The translations under genes were made by a program, and so were the position numbers. Source: Prolixibacteraceae bacterium JC049 (GTDB lineage Bacteria > Bacteroidota > Bacteroidia > Bacteroidales > Prolixibacteraceae). From it: a stretch of 64,000 bases of DNA. Position 1 is the first letter of the stretch. Each line of letters starts with the position of its first letter. The notes beneath the pieces are model-generated. The model had not been told where the DNA came from. It made no database searches and worked only from the letters and a program-made list of their open reading frames with translations. Positions 17,124-24,706 of this stretch are shown piece after piece. The stretch is taken from contig SACZ01000007.1 in the NCBI GenBank assembly GCA_023369685.1, forward strand, positions 235,982-299,981, written 5' to 3'.

Positions 17124-17244
17124 TAACCAGTTAAACGTTATTCTTATATTTGGTATTATTATACACCAAGGACTAGCTTATAGAAGATATAACAACAATC
17201 TGAGTGGATGTTATAAAAAGATTATAGCAAATTTAAAACTACCA
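17124..17244 (+). promoter_or_regulatory. Duplicated 5' leader, copy 2, with partly covarying hairpin
   Basis: This is a copy of 16383-16505, now in front of an unrelated lipoprotein gene. The stem is ACAATCT (17195-17201) with AGATTAT (17219-17225): the middle pair has changed from G-C to A-T and one outer pair is lost. The copy-1 start codon aligns with ATG 17245, but the lipoprotein frame uses the ATG four bases later (17249), so the leader was joined to a different reading frame. Confidence 0.6.
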
Positions 17245-17248
17245 ATGA

Positions 17249-17863
17249 ATGAAAAACTTACTTCTTATTTCAACCATGATTATTGCACTAAGTTGCACTA
17301 CTCAAAGACAAAACGACTTATTAAATGACCAAACAATTAAAGAATCGTTTGATACAACCCAAATTAATGACTTGGTAAAAATTCAAAGTTTCTTTGACAA
17401 AAGTATTGGTTTGACAGAGAATGATAAACAAGAAAATATGGGAAAAGTGTACAACGATTTTTTCCTTCAAAACTCCAATATCAAAAAAGTATCAGACCTT
17501 AAATTGTCGATTAATCTTAACGATCAAAAAGCACTTTATAATCAACTCGACAAGAATACGTTTAATGACATTTGGGAAATTAGCTGGTCAAAAAAAGGAT
17601 ATTCAACTGACACATTGAAGCATATACAGTTAAATCGTCAAGGTAAATATGTGGAGTTACTAAAAACAATTGGCAAACAAAACACAGTAATTAGCAACTA
17701 TTACAACTCACTCGAAATCGCAGGTGATATTTCACCATCAATGTTCGCTGATTTAATCAAAAACTATAAAAACTATGACATCAAAGACCCTAAAATAAGA
17801 CTAATAATTGCAATTCACTACTTGACATTAAATGACCAATTTGAACGAAAAGAAAAGTATTAA
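17249..17863 (+). CDS. Hypothetical lipoprotein, alpha-helical
   Basis: This 204-aa protein has a lipoprotein signal (MKNLLLISTMIIALSCTTQ, Cys about residue 16). The rest is polar, Lys/Asn/Asp-rich and predicted mostly helical by eye, with no domain I recognise. Start 17249 is preferred over the overlapping ATG at 17245, which is out of frame. It is preceded by a copied leader that also precedes the 133-aa membrane protein gene, and it lies between the two paralogs of that protein. A partner or inhibitor role for the membrane proteins or the nearby protease is possible but untested. Confidence 0.7.
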   Translation: MKNLLLISTMIIALSCTTQRQNDLLNDQTIKESFDTTQINDLVKIQSFFDKSIGLTENDKQENMGKVYNDFFLQNSNIKKVSDLKLSINLNDQKALYNQLDKNTFNDIWEISWSKKGYSTDTLKHIQLNRQGKYVELLKTIGKQNTVISNYYNSLEIAGDISPSMFADLIKNYKNYDIKDPKIRLIIAIHYLTLNDQFERKEKY

Positions 17864-17950
17864 AAATCAGTAGTTAACACAGTTCATATAGCATAGCGGG
17901 AATTGAAAGTGCGCCAACCGTTTTTACTCATAGAATAATAAAGACACAGC

Positions 17951-18352
17951 ATGAGCCAAACATTTAGCCTTAAGAAAGGAACAATTTCGTTCGATAAAGA
18001 CAAAATCATTATAAACGACAATGCAAGAAAACAAAAGTGGATATTTATATTGACTTCATGTTTTTATGCGATGATTGCTATTTTAATCTTTTTAGAGTAC
18101 TATGAACGTAGAGATACAATTAAATATTGGGTCGGACTATCAGCTACACTAATAAATATTTTAGCTCTGGCTTCATGGCTTTTAAGATCAGTTAGAACTG
18201 AGTTATCATTAATCGAAGTGAAATCTATAAAACTAAAAAAAAGGTTTGGCAATAAATTGCTGGACATAGAACTTAAAAACAATAGATTCAGACGAGTTAT
18301 GCTTGATGAAAATATAAAAGAACTTCAGGAATTTATAGAAGACAACTTTTAG
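17951..18352 (+). CDS. Small two-helix membrane protein, PH-like fold suspected (paralog 2)
   Basis: At 133 residues this is a full-length homolog of the product of 16506-16907. It has the same opening (MSQTFSLKKGTISFDKDKII), two membrane helices (about residues 30-48 and 57-77), and the strand-plus-helix end LDIELKNNRFRRVMLDEN followed by IKELQEFIEDNF. Its upstream region (17864-17950) is not the copied leader of paralog 1, so the two genes are probably controlled differently. The middle of the protein is clearly diverged, while the last 66 bases differ by a single base, which points to gene conversion or strong selection. Function unknown. Confidence 0.72.
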   Translation: MSQTFSLKKGTISFDKDKIIINDNARKQKWIFILTSCFYAMIAILIFLEYYERRDTIKYWVGLSATLINILALASWLLRSVRTELSLIEVKSIKLKKRFGNKLLDIELKNNRFRRVMLDENIKELQEFIEDNF

Positions 18353-18622
18353 ACAAAAAAAGTTATTCTCATATTAACTCAAAAGTAGCCTGACAAGGAA
18401 TATTGTGAACATTATCTTGTAAGCTTGTAATATTCTAATAATGAGCGCAAAGCAATAATACACTCTGAATAAAACACAAGACAACAACTACGCATAATAA
18501 ATACATTGTGAGTTTGACATTTGATTTGAATTACGGGTTGAGTTGTTTAATGTATGAGTAGGCTAAACTAATGAATTTATTCCTTAAAAAAAACAAAAAT
18601 TAAATTATAATAACATAGTATT

Positions 18623-18682
18623 AAGGTAAAGAAAACATAAAATATCAATCCAGAGTCAAACGGTGTTCTGGTATTGGTTTAA
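18623..18682 (+). pseudogene. Vestige of the 3' end of a 6-bladed propeller lipoprotein gene
   Basis: Codons at 18641-18682 read NINPESNGVLVLV-stop, against NIDPESNGVLALIKLK at the end of the intact gene at 12422. The run GAGTCAAACGGTGTT is close to the intact DNA, and weaker similarity reaches left to about 18623. The frame is closed by a TAA at 18638, and nothing similar lies further upstream, so only a tail of about 20 codons remains. It marks a lost paralog or the far end of an insertion or duplication that brought in the genes between 12.4 and 18.6 kb. Confidence 0.75.
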
Positions 18683-18704
18683 TTGAATAAAACAACATAG
18701 TAAT

Positions 18705-18736
18705 GAGGCTGTCCAAAAAGAAAATTGGACAGCCTC
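18705..18736 (-). terminator. Strong terminator for the Stv-like gene (GAGGCTGTCC type)
   Basis: GAGGCTGTCCAA and TTGGACAGCCTC form a perfect 12-bp stem with an AAAGAAAA loop, 29 bp beyond the stop of the minus-strand gene at 18766. The stem sequence belongs to the same GAGGSTGTCC group as the inverted repeats at 19497 and 42691. Confidence 0.8.
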
Positions 18737-18765
18737 TTTGAATTACGAAATTAGTGATATATATA

Positions 18766-19251
18766 CTATAAATCGGCTCTGTTACCAGATATCTGACACG
18801 CACATGCCGACCAGTATAGTTTCAATCTTTCACCTTTGCCCAGAAGGTCGACTACTCTTTTTATTTTATTATTAGTTTTAATGATTTCTGAAAGCAAAAT
18901 AGAACGATTAACTGTTATCACATTCTCTTTATCAGCAATAGTTTCTGCTCCCCACTTAGCTAAATTACCTAAGTCATGCAATATTAAATCGGGGGCTAAT
19001 TCTCCTCCCTTATATATTGCCATAGGAGGGTGAACAGTGGTATTACCTCTCCCTCCGTCATGTAGCAATCGTAATCGATTGATCTCTTCCTGCCGGATTA
19101 AAGCTGCCGCAACAGTTGTTGTCAATGTATATCCAACAGGTTGTAATACATATAAGTCGACATTATCAGGAAGCAATACGTTCTTTGCACCTCCTTGGTA
19201 GCTTCCATGTCCTAACAGAACCAAATCGTTGTTTGTTACCTGAACACTCAT
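18766..19251 (-). CDS. Putative Stv-domain / caspase-like His-Cys protein
   Basis: The 161-aa protein has no signal peptide and no membrane segment. It begins VTNNDLVLLGHGSYQGGA, where His15 in GHG ends a buried strand. It then has a VLLPDNVDLYVLQPVGYTL strand pair and ends with LKLYWSACACQISGNR, where Cys150 follows a hydrophobic strand. A GHG near the start and an SAC near the end match the layout of the Stv putative-adhesin family and resemble the His/Cys dyad of caspase-fold (CHAT-type) peptidases. Assignment to Stv is from memory of the family and not confirmed. Stv domains are found in effector or toxin-like proteins. It stands alone on the minus strand with its own terminator, next to a repeat-rich accessory stretch. 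Confidence 0.5.
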   Translation of the reverse strand: MSVQVTNNDLVLLGHGSYQGGAKNVLLPDNVDLYVLQPVGYTLTTTVAAALIRQEEINRLRLLHDGGRGNTTVHPPMAIYKGGELAPDLILHDLGNLAKWGAETIADKENVITVNRSILLSEIIKTNNKIKRVVDLLGKGERLKLYWSACACQISGNRADL

Positions 19252-19599
19252 ACTTTATTTATTAATTAATCACCTACTCTTTTAAAGGTTTTTCGGTTTC
19301 CTCCTTTACAATTGAAAGAGTTAATAGTAGCTACTTAATTAAATTTCACACTTTTAATTGTTCAACTAAATTACTTCGACTTAATGTATGCTACATCCGT
19401 ATATGCTTCAGTTTTAGATAATCGAGGATAATCTTAATAGAGTTTGCAGGTGAATAATTGAATGATACAGATTAAAAATGATAGCCCATATACAAAAAGA
19501 GGGTGCCCAAAAAGTGAAGCTATTTGAAATTACAAATAATCTTTTGGGATACCCTCTTCTTATGTCTCTAAAATAAGAGTTATAATGTTTTTTGAGTCT
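19252..19599. other. Gene-free region with a GAGGGTG inverted repeat
   Basis: This 348-bp stretch separates two minus-strand genes and holds no credible ORF. It should contain the promoter of the Stv-like gene, though no good -7 box was found. The 62-bp inverted repeat at 19497-19558 is the only clear structure. Confidence 0.5.
19497..19558 (-). terminator. 18-bp inverted repeat (GAGGGTGCCC type), terminator or MITE remnant
   Basis: AAGAGGGTGCCCAAAAAG (19497-19514) pairs with CTTTTGGGATACCCTCTT (19541-19558) around a 26-base AT-rich loop, itself partly palindromic. It lies 42 bp after the stop of the acyltransferase gene and can end its transcript. Its arms match the ends of the 42691-42886 element, so it may be a solo or internally deleted form of the same mobile repeat. 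Confidence 0.65.
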
Positions 19600-21402
19600 C
19601 TAGGTTTCCGATTCTCTACTATTGTAGAAACGTTCCAGCAATGAACCATCGTTCACCTCTTTACTTAACGATTCGATTGTCTTCTTCGGTATAGATAATA
19701 CATCCACCATAATTAACCCATCCAGGCAATTATTAAACAGTGGATCGACATTGAAACCAATGATTTTACCATTCAGTTTGATGTATTTCTTTAATAAGAC
19801 CGGTAAACCTGAGTTCAACTCATCCATATCTCCAATGAAACGATCCAATGAATTGATATCACTATCCATGTTATCCATTAGAATATTCACATTGGGATCC
19901 TGGCTTTTGAACTTATAGCTATTACGAGGTTGAATCATCGATCCCATTTCGTAATCGAAATAGTTGGCCATTATAAACTGAATCATCAAATCTTTAGAGA
20001 CTTTCGAATAGTCGTTACTGATACTTACCGGTCCAATCAAATAGCGATATTCCGGATTTTTCAGCAAGAAATACAAAATACCTTTCCACAAAAGGAATAA
20101 CGACATCGGTTTACGCTGATATTCCTGAACTACAAACGAACGTCCTAATTCCAACGATTCAGTCAATACAGACTTGAAATCTGTTTTCATTTTGAAAAGA
20201 CTTTGCAGGTAGAATCCACGCATTCCATACTCACGATAAATATCATCGCCTTTACCAATACGGTATGCTCCAACTACGCAGTTGGCATCATCGTCCCATA
20301 TAAAAAGGTGCTGATAATAAAGATCGAATTCATCTAAATCGATGCTCTGGTTCGTTCCTTCTCCAACTGCCCGAAATGTAATCTCACGCAAACGACCTAA
20401 CTCATTTAACAAGTTGGGCATCACTCCGCTTGGCGCACAATATACCGAATAGTTGCGAATAGAAAACAACTTATAATCTTCATCAAGATTCTTAACCTCA
20501 TTGGTTAAAATACCTCTATCTATTGATGCTGCTATCTCCTCCACTCGTTGCTTACGTTTAGAATTATAGTTAAAGAAACGTTTCACCTCAATACCTGAAT
20601 CCATGGCATAACACTTGGCTCTCAAGAATCGGCCAAATTGATATACATCGGTAAATTTCTTTTGTTCTTCAACACTAATTGGGTTTCCAATTCGAATTTT
20701 AATTACCTGCTTCTTCTTATTCAATAACTCAGAAGGAAGCTTTATGGTACGAAGCATCGGATGGATTCTTCCAATCAGGTGAAACAACTTACTATTGGAA
20801 CCTTGAAAATAGATAGGAACAATAGGTGCCTTTGCTTTACTAATGAATTTTAGGACTGGGTACTGCCACTGGCGATCGGTAATATTATTGTCGGCATCGT
20901 AACTTGAAACCTCTCCTGCAGGGAAAACGCCAAGCACGCCACCATCTTTTACATGTCGAAATGCACTCATTAAACCACCCACACTTGAACTGGCCTCTTT
21001 TCGCGATTCGAAAGGGTTAACAGCCAGGAAATAGTCGCTAATAGGCTCCACTCTTTTAAGCAGAAAATTAGCCAATACTTTTACATCTCCGCGAGCCATG
21101 CTTAGCAATTTAATTAATAAAATGCCATCGAGCCCGCCAAATGGGTGATTAGATACTGTAATAAAACCTCCCTCCTTGGGCAAACGCTTCAATTCTGCTT
21201 CATCAAACTCGAACTTCACCTCCAACAAATCCAATAACGAATCGATAAATTCTACACCTTCTTTGTCGCAGCTATCTCCGTAAATTTGATTAATTTTATT
21301 AAAACGAAGCAGATACATCAAAAATTTGGCGAAATATTCACCACCTAGAAAAGCCAAATAGGGATTTGCTTTTACAATGTCTTTGGGATCAACCAAGCTC
21401 AT
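19600..21402 (-). CDS. Lysophospholipid acyltransferase fused to hemolysin/OlsB-like GNAT acyltransferase
   Basis: The 600-aa protein has an N-terminal PlsC-type domain: the acyltransferase motif SNHPFGGLDGI (His and Asp, about residues 85-95), FPAGEVSSYD in place of the usual FPEGT, and IVPIYFQGSNSK. The C-terminal half (about 300-560) resembles the hemolysin/OlsB N-acyltransferase family, which makes acyloxyacyl amino lipids such as ornithine- or glycine-type lipids. A two-domain enzyme could add both acyl chains of an aminolipid. ATG 21402 is chosen because a -7 promoter box overlaps the region just inside the longer ORF (start 21438), so that start would not be transcribed. A terminator-like repeat follows the gene. 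Confidence 0.85.
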   Translation of the reverse strand: MSLVDPKDIVKANPYLAFLGGEYFAKFLMYLLRFNKINQIYGDSCDKEGVEFIDSLLDLLEVKFEFDEAELKRLPKEGGFITVSNHPFGGLDGILLIKLLSMARGDVKVLANFLLKRVEPISDYFLAVNPFESRKEASSSVGGLMSAFRHVKDGGVLGVFPAGEVSSYDADNNITDRQWQYPVLKFISKAKAPIVPIYFQGSNSKLFHLIGRIHPMLRTIKLPSELLNKKKQVIKIRIGNPISVEEQKKFTDVYQFGRFLRAKCYAMDSGIEVKRFFNYNSKRKQRVEEIAASIDRGILTNEVKNLDEDYKLFSIRNYSVYCAPSGVMPNLLNELGRLREITFRAVGEGTNQSIDLDEFDLYYQHLFIWDDDANCVVGAYRIGKGDDIYREYGMRGFYLQSLFKMKTDFKSVLTESLELGRSFVVQEYQRKPMSLFLLWKGILYFLLKNPEYRYLIGPVSISNDYSKVSKDLMIQFIMANYFDYEMGSMIQPRNSYKFKSQDPNVNILMDNMDSDINSLDRFIGDMDELNSGLPVLLKKYIKLNGKIIGFNVDPLFNNCLDGLIMVDVLSIPKKTIESLSKEVNDGSLLERFYNSRESET

Positions 21403-21424
21403 ATAATTACTCTGTTTAGTTGCT

Positions 21425-21432
21425 GCAAATTT
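21425..21432 (-). promoter_or_regulatory. Bacteroidota-type -7 promoter box for the acyltransferase gene
   Basis: On the minus strand this reads TAAATTTG, a full match to TANNTTTG. ATTG (21454-21457) lies 21 bp upstream, near the -33 TTTG position. The expected start of transcription is around 21418, which leaves a short leader before ATG 21402. Confidence 0.6.
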
Positions 21433-21707
21433 ACACATGAAAAATGTGTACTACAATATAGTAGTTCTTTTTCATTTATCTTCCTCACAGGCCAACATTG
21501 CCCCGATGCTCACAACCGATTACTTACTAGGCACATATACAGACAATCGGCAACTCTTTTTTTAACATTTTTAAATACTACAACTTATTATTCGGCACTA
21601 AAACTGCATTTTTCATGACAAATTCACATATATTTTACTGTTAAAGAAGACCGAAAAATGAGTCGTTCCCATATTTCGGACAAACAACTCCATTTTTTTA
21701 TCTATTT

Positions 21708-23582
21708 TTGCAGCATAAACAGGAGAAGGAAGAGATTTTGCAAAATAAACAGAACTATAATGTGAGTGATTGGCTTCCTACCACCAAGAAGGAGGTAAAA
21801 GCCAGAGGATGGAACGATTTGGATGTAATTTTGTTTTCAGGCGACTCTTATGTCGATCATCCATCGTTTGGAGCAGCTGTAATTGGTCGTATTATCGAGG
21901 CTGAAGGCTTAAAAATAGCCATTGTTCCTCAACCCAACTGGCAAGACGATTTACGTGATTTTAAGAAACTGGGAAAGCCCAACTTATTTTTTGCAATCAC
22001 AGCTGGTTGTATGGATTCCATGGTAAACCACTACACAGCCAATCGCAGACGCCGTTCCAATGATGCTTATACCGTAGGAGGAAAACCAGGACACCGGCCT
22101 GATTATGCCACTGTTGTATATTCTAACATCTTGAAAGATCTATTTCCGGATGTTCCTGTTATTGTGGGAGGAATTGAAGCTTCTCTTCGTCGTGTAACTC
22201 ACTACGACTATTGGTCAGACCAACTGAAGCCTTCCATTCTGGCAGATAGTAAAGCCGATTTACTATTTTATGGAATGGGCGAAAAATCAATCGTTGACTT
22301 TATTCGTTTGGTAAAAAAAGGTGTACCGGTAGAACGATTGACCAATATTCCTCAGACCGCCTTTATGGTGGATACTTACAGTAAATATGCTACCAACAAA
22401 AAATGGTTGGAGCTGCCACTGGCCAGTCACGAAGAGTGTTTGGAAGATCCTAAAAAGTATGCTCAGAACTTTAAGCATATCGAAGAGGAATCGAATCGAA
22501 TGGAAGCGGCCAAACTTACTCAGGAAATTGGCGACGAAACATTGGTTATCAACCCTCCTTATCCACCAATGGAGGAAAAAGAGTTGGATCGCGTTTTCGA
22601 TTTACCTTTCACCCGCCAGCCACACCCTAAATACCATAAAAAGGGGGTCATCCCTGCATATGAAATGATTCGTCATTCCATTAACATTCATCGCGGATGT
22701 TTTGGCGGTTGTTCGTTCTGTACCATTTCTGCCCATCAGGGGAAATTCATCGTCAATCGATCGGAAGAATCGATTATGAAGGAGGTAGAACAAGTGACTC
22801 AGATGCCTGACTTTAAAGGCTACATCAGCGATCTGGGCGGTCCTTCGGCCAATATGTACCGAATGAAAGGAAAACACGAAGAGATGTGCAAGCGATGCAA
22901 GCGTCCTTCATGTATCTTCCCTGATGTGTGTAAAAACTTAAATACCGACCACGGACCAATGCTTCGACTTTATAAAAAGGTGCGCCAGCATTCTGGTGTA
23001 AAAAAAGCATTTATTGGAAGTGGTATACGTTACGACATTAATTTCTACGAGACAGGAAATCCACAGGTTGATGAAACCAACAAAGAGTATTTGCGTGAAG
23101 TAATTCGCCACCATGTTTCTGGTCGTTTAAAAGTAGCACCAGAACACTCTTCGGATGAAGTATTGAAGCAAATGCGTAAGCCATCTTTCGATCTGTTTAA
23201 GAAATTAACCCGAATGTTCGAACAGATCAATAAGGAAGAGAATCTGAATCAACAGTTGATTCCTTATTTCATCTCTAGTCACCCGGGAAGTAACTCTGAA
23301 GATATGGCTCATTTAGCTGTTTCTACCAAGCGTTTGAACTTTAAGTTGGAACAGGTGCAGGACTTCACTCCTACGCCAATGACTGTTGCCACTGTGATTT
23401 ACTACTCAGGTTATCATCCATATACAATGGAGAAAACTTATGTGGCTAAATCAAAGAAAGAGAAGTTATCGCAACGTCAGTTTTTCTTCTGGTATAAAAA
23501 TGAATACCGAAGACAAATCATTAATGAACTAAAGCGAATTAATCGTCAGGATTTGGTTAAACACCTGTTTGACAAAAAATAA
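21708..23582 (+). CDS. YgiQ-family radical SAM protein
   Basis: This protein of about 620 residues has the YgiQ layout. An N-terminal domain carries VILFSGDSYVDHPSFGAAVIG and GGIEASLRRVTHYDYW. The radical SAM core has the cluster motif RGCFGGCSFC (CxxxCxxC, about residues 325-335), followed by a Cys-rich segment (CKRCKRPSC) that may hold a second cluster. The reaction is unknown in this family. The reported ORF starts with TTG at 21708, but TATTTTTG (21703-21710), a good -7 box, overlaps it. The true start may therefore be the GTG near 21762 or TTG near 21738, shortening the protein by 10-18 residues. It ends at a shared bidirectional terminator. Confidence 0.9.
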   Translation: MQHKQEKEEILQNKQNYNVSDWLPTTKKEVKARGWNDLDVILFSGDSYVDHPSFGAAVIGRIIEAEGLKIAIVPQPNWQDDLRDFKKLGKPNLFFAITAGCMDSMVNHYTANRRRRSNDAYTVGGKPGHRPDYATVVYSNILKDLFPDVPVIVGGIEASLRRVTHYDYWSDQLKPSILADSKADLLFYGMGEKSIVDFIRLVKKGVPVERLTNIPQTAFMVDTYSKYATNKKWLELPLASHEECLEDPKKYAQNFKHIEEESNRMEAAKLTQEIGDETLVINPPYPPMEEKELDRVFDLPFTRQPHPKYHKKGVIPAYEMIRHSINIHRGCFGGCSFCTISAHQGKFIVNRSEESIMKEVEQVTQMPDFKGYISDLGGPSANMYRMKGKHEEMCKRCKRPSCIFPDVCKNLNTDHGPMLRLYKKVRQHSGVKKAFIGSGIRYDINFYETGNPQVDETNKEYLREVIRHHVSGRLKVAPEHSSDEVLKQMRKPSFDLFKKLTRMFEQINKEENLNQQLIPYFISSHPGSNSEDMAHLAVSTKRLNFKLEQVQDFTPTPMTVATVIYYSGYHPYTMEKTYVAKSKKEKLSQRQFFFWYKNEYRRQIINELKRINRQDLVKHLFDKK

Positions 23583-23587
23583 TGAAC

Positions 23588-23621
23588 ATCCCAGAGTGCA
23601 AAATCAAATGCACTCTGGGAT
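23588..23621. terminator. Bidirectional terminator between convergent genes
   Basis: ATCCCAGAGTGCA (23588-23600) and TGCACTCTGGGAT (23609-23621) form a perfect 13-bp stem with an AAATCAAA loop; ATTTCT follows on the plus strand. It serves both the YgiQ gene and the converging porin gene. Confidence 0.9.
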
Positions 23622-23625
23622 ATTT

Positions 23626-24369
23626 CTAGAAATGAATTCCTGCCACCAGAAACACATTTTCACTCATTGGGTTAACAATTGTTTGTACTGATACTGGCAA
23701 TTTACAGCCTTGAAATAATGAAATAGTTCTGGTTACCTTCACTCCCAAATTGACAATTCCGGCAGTAACACCGTAATAAGCAGTGCTTTTATCATCAGGT
23801 TCGAATGGAGTAATACCACAAGAGAAAGCAACCTCATTATCTGCAATTGTTTTACTATAATTCAGTTCCACATACATCGAATGTTGTTGCCCTCCATCTT
23901 TCGTCTTATCTGCTCCCCAGCAATTCATTGCAAATAAAACACCTACAGGAAATGCCTTTGATCCTGAAAAAGCGACTCCTGCTTCCAACACATGTTTCGT
24001 ATCCTCTTTTAAATTGAAATAGCGTTCACCTGATTGATCTTGCTCTTTCACAATGTAATAGTCCGTTAAACCGACAGTAAACAGTCCATTTAAAAAAGTA
24101 TAACTAACCGATAGATCGACCTCTTTATAATCGTCACTATTGGTAACAGCAGAAGATCCCCAAACACCTAGTGTCAGATTATCCTTTGTCAACTGCAAGG
24201 AAGGTTGAACCACTACTCCATTTGAAAGTGACGTTCCTCTCCATACATATCTGCTCATCACATCAACTCCCAAATTCAGTTTAATCTCTTGTGCATGACC
24301 ACTCATATTTATTACTCCCACAAGAGCAATAACCATTATCTTTTTTATTGTACTTAGCATGGTATTCAT
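23626..24369 (-). CDS. TorF-family (Gcw_chp) putative outer-membrane porin
   Basis: From ATG 24369 the protein has about 247 residues and a signal peptide ending MSGHAQ; the longer ORF begins with a GTG at 24390. The mature part opens with LNLGVDVMSRYVWRGTSLSN, the family signature (SxYVWRGxSxSN), followed by VVVQPSLQL and alternating amphipathic strands that end in a Phe-containing C-terminus, as expected of an outer-membrane barrel. In other bacteria such proteins often lie beside ammonium-transporter genes. Here the amt gene is divergent across a 337-bp gap, so a shared role in nitrogen uptake is plausible. Confidence 0.85.
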   Translation of the reverse strand: MNTMLSTIKKIMVIALVGVINMSGHAQEIKLNLGVDVMSRYVWRGTSLSNGVVVQPSLQLTKDNLTLGVWGSSAVTNSDDYKEVDLSVSYTFLNGLFTVGLTDYYIVKEQDQSGERYFNLKEDTKHVLEAGVAFSGSKAFPVGVLFAMNCWGADKTKDGGQQHSMYVELNYSKTIADNEVAFSCGITPFEPDDKSTAYYGVTAGIVNLGVKVTRTISLFQGCKLPVSVQTIVNPMSENVFLVAGIHF

Positions 24370-24706
24370 TTTTTGATTAGACAATGACACATCCCCCCCA
24401 TTTCTGAACGGTTAAGTCATGTTCATTTTCTTCAAATTAATAAGTAAGCAACACTAAGACACCCCAATAAAGCAATAAAATCACTTTTCCAACACATACC
24501 CCCTATAAAAACACCCCTTCTCCACAATTAATTATCTTTTTATTCACACTCCCCTTCAAAACAGACACATCAATCATCTTATTTGTTATTTTTTTATTAA
24601 CACCCCCATTAAAAACACCCCTCTTCTTTAAAAACATATCGTTTTATCTACTTTTACCCCCACAAAACAGACACTAAGACACTTTTTAAGAACTTAAAAA
24701 AACAAA
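24370..24706. promoter_or_regulatory. Divergent porin/amt control region with a C-rich direct duplication
   Basis: The 337-bp gap is unusually rich in CCCC runs on the plus strand. A segment of about 74 bp occurs twice, at about 24495-24568 and 24600-24674. Each copy holds ACCCCC, an AT spacer, AAAACACCCC, then CCCC and CAAAACAGACAC, spaced 103-106 bp apart. A further CACTAAGACACCCC lies near 24452. No sigma-54 (TGGC-N8-TTGC) site was found. TACTTTTA (24649-24656) is a weak -7 candidate for amt. The repeats look like paired binding sites for a nitrogen-status regulator. Confidence 0.6.

Larger units (their letters stand above)
18353..18765. other. Gene-free AT-rich stretch holding repeats and a gene remnant
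   Basis: This 413-bp gap has no intact gene. Its left end copies the 3' flank of paralog 1. It then carries a vestige of a propeller-gene 3' end (18623-18682) and the terminator for the minus-strand gene on its right (18705-18736). Confidence 0.6.

Noticed and set aside
16383..17244. Integron attC sites in the duplicated leaders
   Set aside because: AAC and GTTA words are present, but the paired core sites and spacing of attC are missing and no integrase is in the window.
24370..24706. Sigma-54 promoter ahead of amt
   Set aside because: I searched both strands by eye for TGGC-N8-TTGC and found none, despite the NtrC-like regulator nearby.
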